From Flavobacteriaceae bacterium (GTDB lineage: Bacteria; Bacteroidota; Bacteroidia; Flavobacteriales; Flavobacteriaceae): DNA of 59,926 nucleotides. Position numbers and translations under genes: made by a program. Positions 35,401-42,800 of this stretch are shown here, one piece after another. Numbering within the stretch: position 1 is the stretch's first letter; each line of letters opens with the position of its first letter. Location: positions 1-59,926 of the forward strand of contig JAKMDI010000003.1 in assembly GCA_022428005.1 (NCBI GenBank), in the 5' to 3' direction. Below the pieces are notes generated by a model that was given only the letters and a program-made list of their open reading frames with translations, was not told where the DNA came from and searched no databases.

Positions 35401-35706
35401 AATTCTTCGTGCACTTTCGCTTTTGTATAAGTTCCCTGCACTAAAAGCCCTTTTGCCACTTTCTAGTTTGGAAAAGGCAAGGGACTCGATGTCCAACCTC
35501 AATCCGGCTTTTCGGGTTTTTTCATCAGGTCCGTGACACTGATAACAGCGGTCAGAGAGGATGGGCTTAACGTGATAATTAAAATCTACAACTTCTGGTA
35601 AACTGCTGTATTGGTTACTTATTTCCTCGGGTACCTCGAGGGAGCAGGAGGATAAAATCCCGATGATGACAATCAGCCCATATATCTTTCTAAAGTCCAA
35701 AATCAT
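32476..35706 (-). CDS. PSCyt1-DUF1549-LamG-DUF1553 multidomain cytochrome lipoprotein
   Basis: This 1076-aa protein has a lipoprotein signal (IIGILSSCSLEVP). Haem site CYQCH (about 53-57) opens a PSCyt1 domain ending MPPPEANLQLTQREKAMILKW. DUF1549 follows with HPIDMFVKNKLDQEGL, FDLTGLPPS and AERMALDWMDLSRYADS, plus a second haem-type motif CAKCH (near 342). A LamG/concanavalin-like domain occupies about 440-640 (PFSLSLWLNTS, WQHLAVTLDGTGK). DUF1553 lies at about 760-1020 (LTARVAVNRYWQMIFGQG, TSTPLQALVLLNDPQFFEASR). This is the architecture of Planctomycete cytochromes thought to act in polysaccharide or sugar-acid oxidation. It leads the DUF1501-DUF2231 genes and follows an esterase by 35 nt. 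Confidence 0.92.
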   Translation of the reverse strand: MILDFRKIYGLIVIIGILSSCSLEVPEEISNQYSSLPEVVDFNYHVKPILSDRCYQCHGPDEKTRKAGLRLDIESLAFSKLESGKRAFSAGNLYKSESARRILHQDPDIVMPPPEANLQLTQREKAMILKWIEQGAEWKEHWSFLPPQNKIPKSKDNTLSHPIDMFVKNKLDQEGLDFSPKASKAILVRRLYFDLTGLPPSIEAVDEFINDNSEKAYENLVDRLLNTPAHAERMALDWMDLSRYADSHGLHADGIRTMWPWRDWVLKAFQENMPYDQFVTWQLAGDLIPEATQEQKLATAFNRNSPMTAEGGVIDEEWRLNYVFDRTETLSTAFMGLTVACAKCHDHKFDPISQKDYYQLTAFFNNIRELGMTGDDGEFGPLLPLTDEQTQSKLDQLNQSMSAIKKELAITSEELKQVYEYSDELIKKTKAQPNLLFHGKFEKISQISKSRHSVDGKKDFYGRSDQTPEVVEGIKGNAFKFSKDHDQLYITNKLIPKMEWTEPFSLSLWLNTSKRKQESTQTLVANSGGKNDLWRGWECYLDDQNRVNIRLINVTPSNLIHVRTVDSIKTNQWQHLAVTLDGTGKTEGVQLFLNGEKIAQQGIINNLYKTMIPTKRDRKKGFVETDRSLIVGKSYEGSTGDYGLFMGKLDEFKFFKGVLTPFEVRSIHAENTNQKTETPWEEVQQHLIEKNSEIVKIKKKLKNNREEYLKTYTPIEEIMVMREMDQARPTYLYNRGVYSEPLYTVEAKVPAALPAMDESLPKNRLGLSQWLFDPKNPLTARVAVNRYWQMIFGQGLVGTPNDFGVQGQLPSHPELLDWLAIRFRQNWDVRALIKEMVLSKTYQQQSVSNELLDQKDPNNILLARANVSRLPAEIIRDNALKVSGLLNPKFGGESVMPYQPDGLWKEKNNFSTFLYEYEQSAGDDLYRRGLYTFIRRTSPPPNMMTFDATSREVCTVKRDVTSTPLQALVLLNDPQFFEASRVFAERMIKNKDRLEDQIRFGFRLATSRYPKQEELEILVDLYNNQYDFFRKNRDKAYQIISVGEKPRDKNIYSVKTAAMTMVANTLLNHNETYTRR

Positions 35707-35741
35707 TATGATTACACCGCAGTGGTTTGATACTAAGATAC

Positions 35742-36980
35742 TTAATTTTTATAATAGGAATAAGGAAGTTTATCCATAGGAAATTTTAAAAAAGACAAAA
35801 CTTCAAATTCATTTTTTAGAGCCGTTTGTGGCCTTGGGTTTTCGGGAGTAAAAACCATTAAATCCTCAGGGCTTAGCACCTTTATAAAACTTTCATCAGG
35901 GGTGTTAGAGTCGTTTGAATGGTCCCCATCGAGTTTAAGATGTTCCGAAAAAAAGGCATAGGCCGCTTTTCTTTTGGAAATGCCATAATCGTGTTTTTCA
36001 TTGGCAAGATGAACGTTTTTAAGTCTTTGTTGCACGCCCATAGCTTTGTAAACTTTTTTGATATAGGGATACTCAACGTTTGGGGTGTTGCGTGTCCAAT
36101 CGTCCCCATTGGAAATTAATAACATGGGCCGAGGAGCAGCCAAAGCAGCTACTTCCACATTATTGGTTTGAAAATTAGCGGTTTTATGAATGGGCATTCC
36201 ACTTTCACAAGCGCAGCCTCCAAAGAAATGTGCTGATACTTGCACCACAGGAACAGAAACTTTTACCCTTGGGTCAATGGCAGTGAGGACAAATGTCTGG
36301 GTACCCCCCCCCGAACCTCCGGTCATACCAATTCTATCGGCATCGACTTCGGGAAGACTGATCAGATAATCCAGGACCCGTTTGCTGTTCCACGTTTGTA
36401 ACAACAGACTGATGGGCATTTTGTGCCGTACTTGGGTACTTTCGGCATAGCCGACCATATCGTAAGCAAAAACGATGGCTCCTTTACTGGCCAAATAGCC
36501 ACTGCGCAGCTGAACATAGTCTGTGAGGCGTTTATCTTTCAGGTGGCCATGTGGGCTTAAAATGGCGGCATATTGCTTTTGTTTTTTTAAGGGACGGTAC
36601 AAGTTTCCAGTGACAAAGAATCCAGGAAAACTCTCTATTGCTATGTTTTCTACGCTATAGCCATTCATTTCTTTTTTGGAATGGATGATCACATTTAGGG
36701 GTCCATCATATTGTGAAATTTTGTCCCATTGCATCCCTGCCAAGAGATTTTTTTTGATGATTTGGGCTCTTTTGTTCCAAGAATCGGCATCTTTCCATTG
36801 TTTTGAAAAAGCTTCCATATTTTCTTTTCCTTCTGCTTCTTTCAAATAACGACCATTGCAAATCATTGGATCTGACACATATTGGGTTCCTTGATCAGTT
36901 TCAATTTTAAAACCCTGAGACATTATTATATTGGTGCTTAGTAGCGCAAATAAAAATAAACATTTGTAGAAATTATGCAT
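35742..36980 (-). CDS. Exported alpha/beta hydrolase (acetyl-xylan esterase-like)
   Basis: This 412-aa protein has a signal peptide (FLFALLSTNIIMSQG). The fold motifs are AIESFPGFFVTGNLYRP, ILSPHGHLKDKR, then RIGMTGGSGGGTQTFVLTAI, with nucleophile elbow G-G-S-G-G near residue 215. A late ANEKHDYGISKRKAAYAFF supplies the His. The layout resembles the acetyl-xylan/cephalosporin esterase-like family (S9/CE-like) common in polysaccharide gene clusters. It is the first gene of a minus-strand run leading into the DUF1549/DUF1501/DUF2231 genes. The 222 nt upstream (36981-37202) hold no gene I can see. Confidence 0.85.
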   Translation of the reverse strand: MHNFYKCLFLFALLSTNIIMSQGFKIETDQGTQYVSDPMICNGRYLKEAEGKENMEAFSKQWKDADSWNKRAQIIKKNLLAGMQWDKISQYDGPLNVIIHSKKEMNGYSVENIAIESFPGFFVTGNLYRPLKKQKQYAAILSPHGHLKDKRLTDYVQLRSGYLASKGAIVFAYDMVGYAESTQVRHKMPISLLLQTWNSKRVLDYLISLPEVDADRIGMTGGSGGGTQTFVLTAIDPRVKVSVPVVQVSAHFFGGCACESGMPIHKTANFQTNNVEVAALAAPRPMLLISNGDDWTRNTPNVEYPYIKKVYKAMGVQQRLKNVHLANEKHDYGISKRKAAYAFFSEHLKLDGDHSNDSNTPDESFIKVLSPEDLMVFTPENPRPQTALKNEFEVLSFLKFPMDKLPYSYYKN

Positions 36981-37202
36981 GGCGTTCTTGCTTTATGAAA
37001 GATACAATTTAGGAAATCTATTGAGATTATTGTCAACAAAACTTTAAAGTAAGAGGACAATCGTCAGCTCCCAGTTTTAAAACTCTCGACTCAAACTGCT
37101 GTTCTTAACTCCTGCCAACCCACAATGCTTTATATTCCACTTATGTTTCCTGAGTTTTACTCTCTGTTTTGAATCAATATAAAAACTTGTATTTAATGTT
37201 CA

Positions 37203-38612
37203 TTATTTGGTGTTTAGGTAATCGTCGCCCCAATTGCTGTGGAGTGCTGAAGACAACTCTTCAACGGTTTTTTGATACTTCTCTTTTTCAGCTAAATTAT
37301 CCATTTCTAATGGGTCTGTCGAATGATCGAACAACATACGCTCATAGGGATGGCCGCTGTTGTCCGTCCATTCGGTGTATAAAAAATCATCATTGACGAT
37401 GGCCACTGCTTCATTAAATTTGGATATTGCATAATCCTTTTGGCGGGTATTTCCTTGCATTAGTGTTAGCATGCTTTCACCCGCTAAGTTTTCTGGACTT
37501 TTTATTCCAGCCATTTCGCAAAGGGTAGGATAAATATCAATGAGTTCCACAATATGGTTCAATTTTTGCCCCTTTTTTATTTGTGGGGCCTTGATCAATA
37601 GGGGAACGTGAAGCGATGATTCAAAAGTAGAATGTTTGCAAAATAGCTTGTGATCACCCAAGTTATAACCGTGATCTCCCCAAAGCACTACAATGGTATT
37701 TTCGGCCAATCCTAAACGCTCTAAACTATTTAAGACCTTTCCAATCTGAGCATCGACATAGCTTACTGCGGCGTAATACCCGTGAATGAGTTGCAGGGAC
37801 AATTCATCGGAAAAGTGACCTTTTGGAGGAATATCGTGATACTTTCTCAATTCCCCAGAAGTGTGGAAGGCTTTTTTTGGAGTGCTGGGGGGCTGAACAA
37901 AGTTGTCGGGTAAATTGATTTTTTTTGGGTCATACAAATCCCAATATTTATTTGGAGCATTGAAGGGTAAATGAGGTTTCACAAAACCCAGTGCCAAAAA
38001 AAAAGGCTGTTTTTCTTTTTTTAATTTTTTCAAGTCTCGGATTCCTTTTAGTGCTATTTTCCCATCTCTGTAGGTGGAATCTGGGACATTGGCTTTCTCG
38101 TAGGCGGGGCCTCTTAGGCCTTTTCTTTGTGCGAGTTCAATGTTGTTTTTTAGGGCATAGTCCATTTGCGCTGATGGAGGACGCCAGATTTCATCCCACG
38201 CCATTTTATCATCCATCATGTGGTGATAAACTTTGCCGTTGGAAATGGTTTTATAGCCATTCTTTTTAAAGATCAGCGGAAGAGAAACAGCCTTTGGCGC
38301 ATCAATATCTTTTTTAGTATTGTAGGATATAAAACGATTTCTGGTGGGCCTGAGCCCAGTGAGGACACTAGCTCGAGAAGCGCCACAAGAAGCAAAATTA
38401 CAATACGCTCTGTTGAATTGCACCCCTTCTTCTGCCAGCAAATCTATGTTTGGTGACTGGATGTAGGATGCACCGTAGGTGTTCAGTTCGGGTCTTAAAT
38501 CATCTACGGTAATGAATAAAATGTTTGGAGGCGAGACTTCTTTTTGCTTGGTGTCACAAGAAGAGAAAAGCAAAGGCAAACAAAGAAAGAGTAATAAAAT
38601 CGATTTTTTCAA
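37203..38612 (-). CDS. Sulfatase lipoprotein, iduronate-2-sulfatase-like
   Basis: This 469-aa protein has lipobox FSSC (Cys19) and first metal site [16 protein letters not shown] (Asp37, Asp38). Its formylglycine motif is C76-G-A-S-R with ASVLTGLRPTRN, followed by [44 protein letters not shown] and LLIKAPQIKKG. It is a clear paralogue of the sulfatase at 1299-2795, sharing DDLRPEL, CGASR and KPHLPFNAP. Both lack the proline usual after the active Cys. The gene is divergent from the exported NagA-like gene (170 nt between starts), so the intervening region probably holds promoters for both. Confidence 0.9.
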   Translation of the reverse strand: MKKSILLLFLCLPLLFSSCDTKQKEVSPPNILFITVDDLRPELNTYGASYIQSPNIDLLAEEGVQFNRAYCNFASCGASRASVLTGLRPTRNRFISYNTKKDIDAPKAVSLPLIFKKNGYKTISNGKVYHHMMDDKMAWDEIWRPPSAQMDYALKNNIELAQRKGLRGPAYEKANVPDSTYRDGKIALKGIRDLKKLKKEKQPFFLALGFVKPHLPFNAPNKYWDLYDPKKINLPDNFVQPPSTPKKAFHTSGELRKYHDIPPKGHFSDELSLQLIHGYYAAVSYVDAQIGKVLNSLERLGLAENTIVVLWGDHGYNLGDHKLFCKHSTFESSLHVPLLIKAPQIKKGQKLNHIVELIDIYPTLCEMAGIKSPENLAGESMLTLMQGNTRQKDYAISKFNEAVAIVNDDFLYTEWTDNSGHPYERMLFDHSTDPLEMDNLAEKEKYQKTVEELSSALHSNWGDDYLNTK

Positions 38613-38782
38613 TTTATCTGTATGGTTGAGTTTCTTTCTAAAAATATAAAAAACTTATGATAAGGATACAATCAGGAAATAGGTTTACTTAAAAAACAGA
38701 CTGAAATTTTAATTGACTAAAGCATGGATTTATCGTTTTACAAACTTTATCTTAAATTTAAAATCAAGAAAATGGAATACAT

Positions 38783-40003
38783 ATGAAATCAAGCCTTTTG
38801 ATACTGATACTGATTTTTTTATTTTCCAATGGGATTCCTACGAAGGATCCTGTTTTGGTTTATGGGACGCACTATGTAAACAACCAGCCAGTTTCAATTG
38901 AAATGCACGCAGGTAAAATTAGCAAAATAGCTCCTTTGGTAACTTCAGAGGAGTTGCCCCGATATTTTGTGGCTCCAGGATTAATCGACATCCAAATCAA
39001 TGGATTTGTTGGGGTGGATTTTTCGGGTCCTGACTTGACTGTTGCTGATGTCAGAAAAGCGACCAAAGCCCTTTGGAAAGAAGGGGTAACCTCTTATTTT
39101 CCTACGGTGATCACCCAAGAATTTTCAAGGATGAAGGAAAATCTTTCGGTCTTGGCCGAAGCCAAAAAAGACCCTGAGATCGGAGGGTCAATTTTGGGTT
39201 TCCATTTGGAGGGGCCCTATATATCTCCCAAAAAAGGATTTAGGGGCGCTCATTTGGAGAAGTACATCCGAGAACCCGATTGGGAGGAATTTTTGGAGCT
39301 CCAAGAAGCGGCGCAACAAAATATTAAATTAATTACCCTGGCTCCGGAACTGGAGGGTGCGCTCCCTTTTATTGAGCAGTGTATTACGTCAGGTTTGATT
39401 GTAGCCTTAGGTCATCACGACGGTGGTGTAACTGATATTGAGCGTGCGGTAATGGCAGGGGCAAGCATGGCCACGCACTTGGGTAACGGTTGTGCTAATG
39501 AAATCAATCGTCACCACAATCCCTTGTGGCCACAACTGTCTGAAGATCTTATAAAAATTAGCATTATTGCCGATGGACATCACTTGACTAAAGAAGAGGT
39601 CAGGAGTTTTTACAAGGTGAAAGGTTCAGCAAACACCCTTTTGGTATCAGATGCATTGGATTTGGCGGGCTTACCGCCAGGGGCCTATATCAGAGGGGAA
39701 CGAAAGCTGGTTTTAACCTCGGAGGTTGTTCAATTTCCCGGAGAAAATGTTTTGGCAGGGGCAGCTTCACCCCTTCGAAAGTGTATTGAAGTTATGATGG
39801 AATTCACGGGATGTTCCCTGGCAGAGGCCATAAAAATGGCATCTACCAATCAAGCAAAAATGTTTTCTTATGAGGATCTTGGAGGGCTAATACCAGGGAA
39901 AAGAGCCGATCTTATTCTTTTTACTCAAGATGGGAACAAAATTGAAATTCAGAAAACTTTTGTTAAAGGGAAAGAGGTATATTCCAGAGCGGATGATGTT
40001 TAA
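38783..40003 (+). CDS. Exported N-acetylglucosamine-6-phosphate deacetylase-like protein
   Basis: This 406-aa protein matches the NagA family. Its motifs are FVAPGLIDIQINGFVGVDFSG, GFHLEGPYISPKKGFRGAH (metal-binding Glu), ALGHHDGGVTDIE (His), MATHLGNGCANEINR (His), IADGHHL, and the catalytic Asp in LLVSDALDLAGLPPG. The unusual part is the N-terminus: MKSSLLILILIFLFSNG is a hydrophobic signal sequence placed before the normal first strand (VYGTHYVNNQPVSIEMHAGKI). Standard NagA is cytoplasmic and its phosphosugar substrate is intracellular, so this copy probably deacetylates another amino sugar in the periplasm. Its neighbours are a sulfatase (divergent) and a BspA-like lipoprotein 36 nt later. 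Confidence 0.88.
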   Translation: MKSSLLILILIFLFSNGIPTKDPVLVYGTHYVNNQPVSIEMHAGKISKIAPLVTSEELPRYFVAPGLIDIQINGFVGVDFSGPDLTVADVRKATKALWKEGVTSYFPTVITQEFSRMKENLSVLAEAKKDPEIGGSILGFHLEGPYISPKKGFRGAHLEKYIREPDWEEFLELQEAAQQNIKLITLAPELEGALPFIEQCITSGLIVALGHHDGGVTDIERAVMAGASMATHLGNGCANEINRHHNPLWPQLSEDLIKISIIADGHHLTKEEVRSFYKVKGSANTLLVSDALDLAGLPPGAYIRGERKLVLTSEVVQFPGENVLAGAASPLRKCIEVMMEFTGCSLAEAIKMASTNQAKMFSYEDLGGLIPGKRADLILFTQDGNKIEIQKTFVKGKEVYSRADDV

Positions 40004-40039
40004 ATGAGTTTATGTTATTTTAGTTAATCTTTTGGTCAT

Positions 40040-40714
40040 TTGAATACGGAGTTAAAAATATTTTTTTTTGTTTTCTTAACCCTTTCACTCCTCCAATGTG
40101 AGGATAAATTGGAAGAAGTTCCGGAAGTTCCGGAAAACGCTACCTTAGACCTTCCCAATTCTAACCCTAAAATCTATAGGGACGTCAATGAGGTAACCAT
40201 TAGATGTCCTGAGGCAAAAGTAGGTGAGCGGGGCACGGTTCAAGGAAAGGAGTATGTGGTTGTGACTGAGAAAACCTTGAGAGAAAGCGTAAAAATCGAT
40301 GCGGATTTAACCTGTTTTTGCACCTCTTTGATTCAAAACATGGCGGGCTTGTTTTCCAATAAAAAAACCTTTAATCAAGACATATCTGGTTGGGATACTT
40401 CAAACGTTACTGATATGCGTAGAATGTTTTTTTACAGCGCCTTGTTTAATCAAGGCATTGGTGAATGGGACACATCTAGTGTAACCGATATGAGAGGGAT
40501 GTTTACCTATGCCTTTTCATTTAATCAATCCATTGGAGAATGGAAAACTGCTGGGGTCACATTGATGGGTAGTATGTTTGAGTACGCTGAATCTTTCGAT
40601 CAAGACTTGTCCGATTGGTGTGTTGATAAAATCGACAACCCACCCGAACACTTTTCCGTTGGTTCTCCTCTTTCATCGGCTTACCAACCCTTTTGGGGAA
40701 CTTGTCCTCCATAG
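40040..40714 (+). CDS. BspA-like lipoprotein with DUF285 repeats
   Basis: This 224-aa protein starts at TTG 40040, chosen because it opens a signal peptide with lipobox SLLQC and no ATG is available nearby. After an acidic Pro/Glu linker there is a small domain (VTIRCPEAKVGERGTVQGKEY). Three to four DUF285-type repeats follow with the pattern FNQDISGWDTSNVTDMRRMF, FNQGIGEWDTSSVTDMRGMF and FNQSIGEWKTAGVTLMGSMF, ending in LSDWCVDKI. Such BspA-like repeats form solenoids on secreted and surface proteins and spread readily between microbes. The role is probably binding or adhesion. No terminator is seen before the nhaD remnant. Confidence 0.85.
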   Translation: MNTELKIFFFVFLTLSLLQCEDKLEEVPEVPENATLDLPNSNPKIYRDVNEVTIRCPEAKVGERGTVQGKEYVVVTEKTLRESVKIDADLTCFCTSLIQNMAGLFSNKKTFNQDISGWDTSNVTDMRRMFFYSALFNQGIGEWDTSSVTDMRGMFTYAFSFNQSIGEWKTAGVTLMGSMFEYAESFDQDLSDWCVDKIDNPPEHFSVGSPLSSAYQPFWGTCPP

Positions 40715-40890
40715 CGAAATGTTGGACGATCTATTTTGTGGACAATCGCTCTTTAAGGGCTTCTAAGACTACTTTGGTCTTCAATTTTGAAGTGAATTTT
40801 CTTCGTGTCATGTCAATAAAATTTAGGTTCTTTTTTGAACTTAACTTACTGTCCTAATTTTGGGGGGATGATCAACTTGACATATTCATT

Positions 40891-41642
40891 TTATTGTAAT
40901 ACAAAATCTCTCATTAGGATAAAAGTAATCGAACCCGCAATAAACCCTACAAATGCTAACCATGATATCTTTTTCAGGTACCAGAAAAATTCAATTTTCT
41001 CCAATCCCATTGCAACAACTCCCGCTGCAGATCCGATGATCAGCATACTACCACCTGTTCCCGCAGAGAAAGCGATAAAATGCCACAGTGGATGGTTGGT
41101 CGGTTCTGAAAACATTCCCATACTTGCGGCGACTAATGGAACATTGTCTATGACAGCAGAGCCGATTCCCAACAACATAACAACAATGTCAGAATTGGGG
41201 ATGGCAGCATTTAGAGAACCTGCGAATTCAAATAACATACCTAAGGATTCTAAAGCAGCGACTGCTAACAATATTCCCAAGAAGAAAAGAATACTTGGTA
41301 ATTCAATTTTAGACAGTGAGCTGTGCACAGGACTGTGACTGGAGTCTTCCTCATGATCAACGTCAATACTGGAAATATTGATTTTGGCACTGCTGTAATA
41401 TTCAGCAAAAATAGCTATAATTGCTAGTGAAACATCATCCCTACATAGGGAGGTAAATGAGTTAATGTTTTAAATACGGGTACAAAAATTATGGCAGAAA
41501 GTCCCAAATAGAACATATGGGCTCCATATTTGTGGGTCTCTGAATTGATCTGTTCTGCCTTTTCATCAATATTCCCTTTAAAAGGAGATAAAGTTGTTGC
41601 TAAGGCAACTGGGACGATCATACAAACCAAAGAAGGAATAAA
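40891..41642 (-). pseudogene. nhaD: NhaD-type Na+/H+ antiporter, 3' half with frameshift
   Basis: The minus strand reads IPSLVCMIVPVALATTLSPF, then VPVFKTLTHLPPYVGMMF, typical NhaD membrane segments. This frame ends at a stop near 41424. Shifting frame at the same point continues the protein perfectly as SLAIIAIFAEYYSSAKINIS, through LGIGSAVIDNVPLVAAS and FSAGTGGSMLIIGSAAG, to the natural C-terminus ISWLAFVGFIAG at 40891. So there is one indel near 41424-41430. The first half of the protein is missing, and the frame runs straight into the stop codon of the PorP-like gene at 41643. The gene has been cut by the arrival or rearrangement of the neighbouring giant-gene cluster and is certainly inactive. 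Confidence 0.88.
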
Positions 41643-42524
41643 TTAAAATTTAAACTTTAGGAAAATTTCAGTTCCGCTTCTCTGCACCTCAACATCATTA
41701 GCCGCCCCCCTAAAATCATATGCATAAGCTAAGGATAGTCCAAATTTTGTTTTTACTATAGCCATAACATTCATATACCTAGTACTTTTATAGCCTCCCC
41801 CTAATTCAATTATTCCCTTATAATCGAATGTCCCCCCATAATGGGTTGTGTTTCCAATCCCAGGTATAATTTTTGAACTTATAAATGGATTTAGTGATGA
41901 GCCCACCGGACCAGCATCTATTTTGTAACCTGCTATGAAATATGTGGATGGTTTTTCATCACCGATAAAAGATTCATTATCAGTATATTTTATTGGATTT
42001 AAAAAATTTGGTACTGACATAGCTGCATAAAACTTTTGGGTTTTGTATAAAAATCCAAAACCTAGAAGCGGATAAGTTTCTCTGGTAATATCTGGAATTG
42101 CTGAGTTAGGAGCATTAGTTAATCTTTGGATAGCATTCACATCTGTAAATTTTGTGTGTATACCTGCTTTAATTCCTAGATATAAAGATTTACCCCCTCC
42201 AACTGTAAGTTTATAACTTGCGTCAACAGAATACAGAGTTCTCTGATCTATAAATATTTTATTTTCAATAATAGATACTCCTAATGATAGATTCTTTTTT
42301 GGATTACCACTGTAATAAAAATAGTTCATTCTTGGAGCATCACTAACCCCTTGCCATGTGGATCTTGTTGTGAAAGACAATACTCTCCCCTCTGATCCTG
42401 CGTATGCTGGGTTAAAAGCATTCATGTTAAAACGCTCCATCAAAAGGTTTTCATTTACCTGAGCACTTAAATAAATAGAACTAAATGTAAATACTAATAG
42501 GGTTAAGCATCTAAGCTTTTTCAT
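41643..42524 (-). CDS. PorP/SprF-family type IX secretion membrane protein
   Basis: This 293-aa protein has a signal peptide (MKKLRCLTLLVFTFSSIYLSAQ). The family hallmark follows: ENLLMERFNMNAFNPAYAGS, then WQGVSDAPRMNYFYYSG, and LSLGVSIIENKIFIDQRTLY. The rest is beta-strand-rich and ends FLKFKF, as outer-membrane barrels do. PorP/SprF proteins are typically encoded directly after genes for large T9SS substrates with a type B sorting domain and are needed for their surface display. Here it starts 8 nt after the stop of the 5032-aa gene, exactly that arrangement. It is the last gene of the operon and its stop abuts the nhaD remnant. Confidence 0.92.
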   Translation of the reverse strand: MKKLRCLTLLVFTFSSIYLSAQVNENLLMERFNMNAFNPAYAGSEGRVLSFTTRSTWQGVSDAPRMNYFYYSGNPKKNLSLGVSIIENKIFIDQRTLYSVDASYKLTVGGGKSLYLGIKAGIHTKFTDVNAIQRLTNAPNSAIPDITRETYPLLGFGFLYKTQKFYAAMSVPNFLNPIKYTDNESFIGDEKPSTYFIAGYKIDAGPVGSSLNPFISSKIIPGIGNTTHYGGTFDYKGIIELGGGYKSTRYMNVMAIVKTKFGLSLAYAYDFRGAANDVEVQRSGTEIFLKFKF

Positions 42525-42532
42525 AATTAAAA

Positions 42533-42800
42533 TTAGTTAAAGATGTAAAGCCAGCCTTCCATAACAGTGGTTTCGTCACCTCGATCTATAATGTAATAAT
42601 ATGGGCCTGACTTAAGTGGTTGTCCATTTTTATTTGTACCTCCCCAGTCATTTTTATATGACCAAGATTCATAAACTATCAATCCACTTCCATCATAAAC
42701 TTTTACATTCGCTGTGGTATATTTGTCAATATTAATGATTTTCCAAGTAGACTCCTCACCAGGGGTATTTGGGGTGAGAAGCTCAGAAACGAAAAGTGGA
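42533..42800 (-). other. Type B T9SS C-terminal sorting domain of the giant protein
   Basis: Residues about 4945-5032: SELLTPNTPGEESTWKI, then YTTANVKVYDGSGLIVYES, WGGTNKNGQPLKSGPYYYII and a final GWLYIF. This is the gliding-motility-associated C-terminal pattern (type B), which normally depends on a PorP/SprF-like partner encoded next door. Confidence 0.9.

Noticed and set aside
29647-36980. Contamination of the assembly with Planctomycete DNA
   Set aside because: The operon is continuous with flavobacterial-type genes on both sides and has a similar style of signal peptides and base composition, so lateral transfer or shared ancestry is more likely than a chimera.
40817-40850. GGTTCTTTTTTGAACT inverted repeat between the BspA-like gene and the nhaD remnant
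   Set aside because: The stem is too short and AT-rich to call a terminator or operator.
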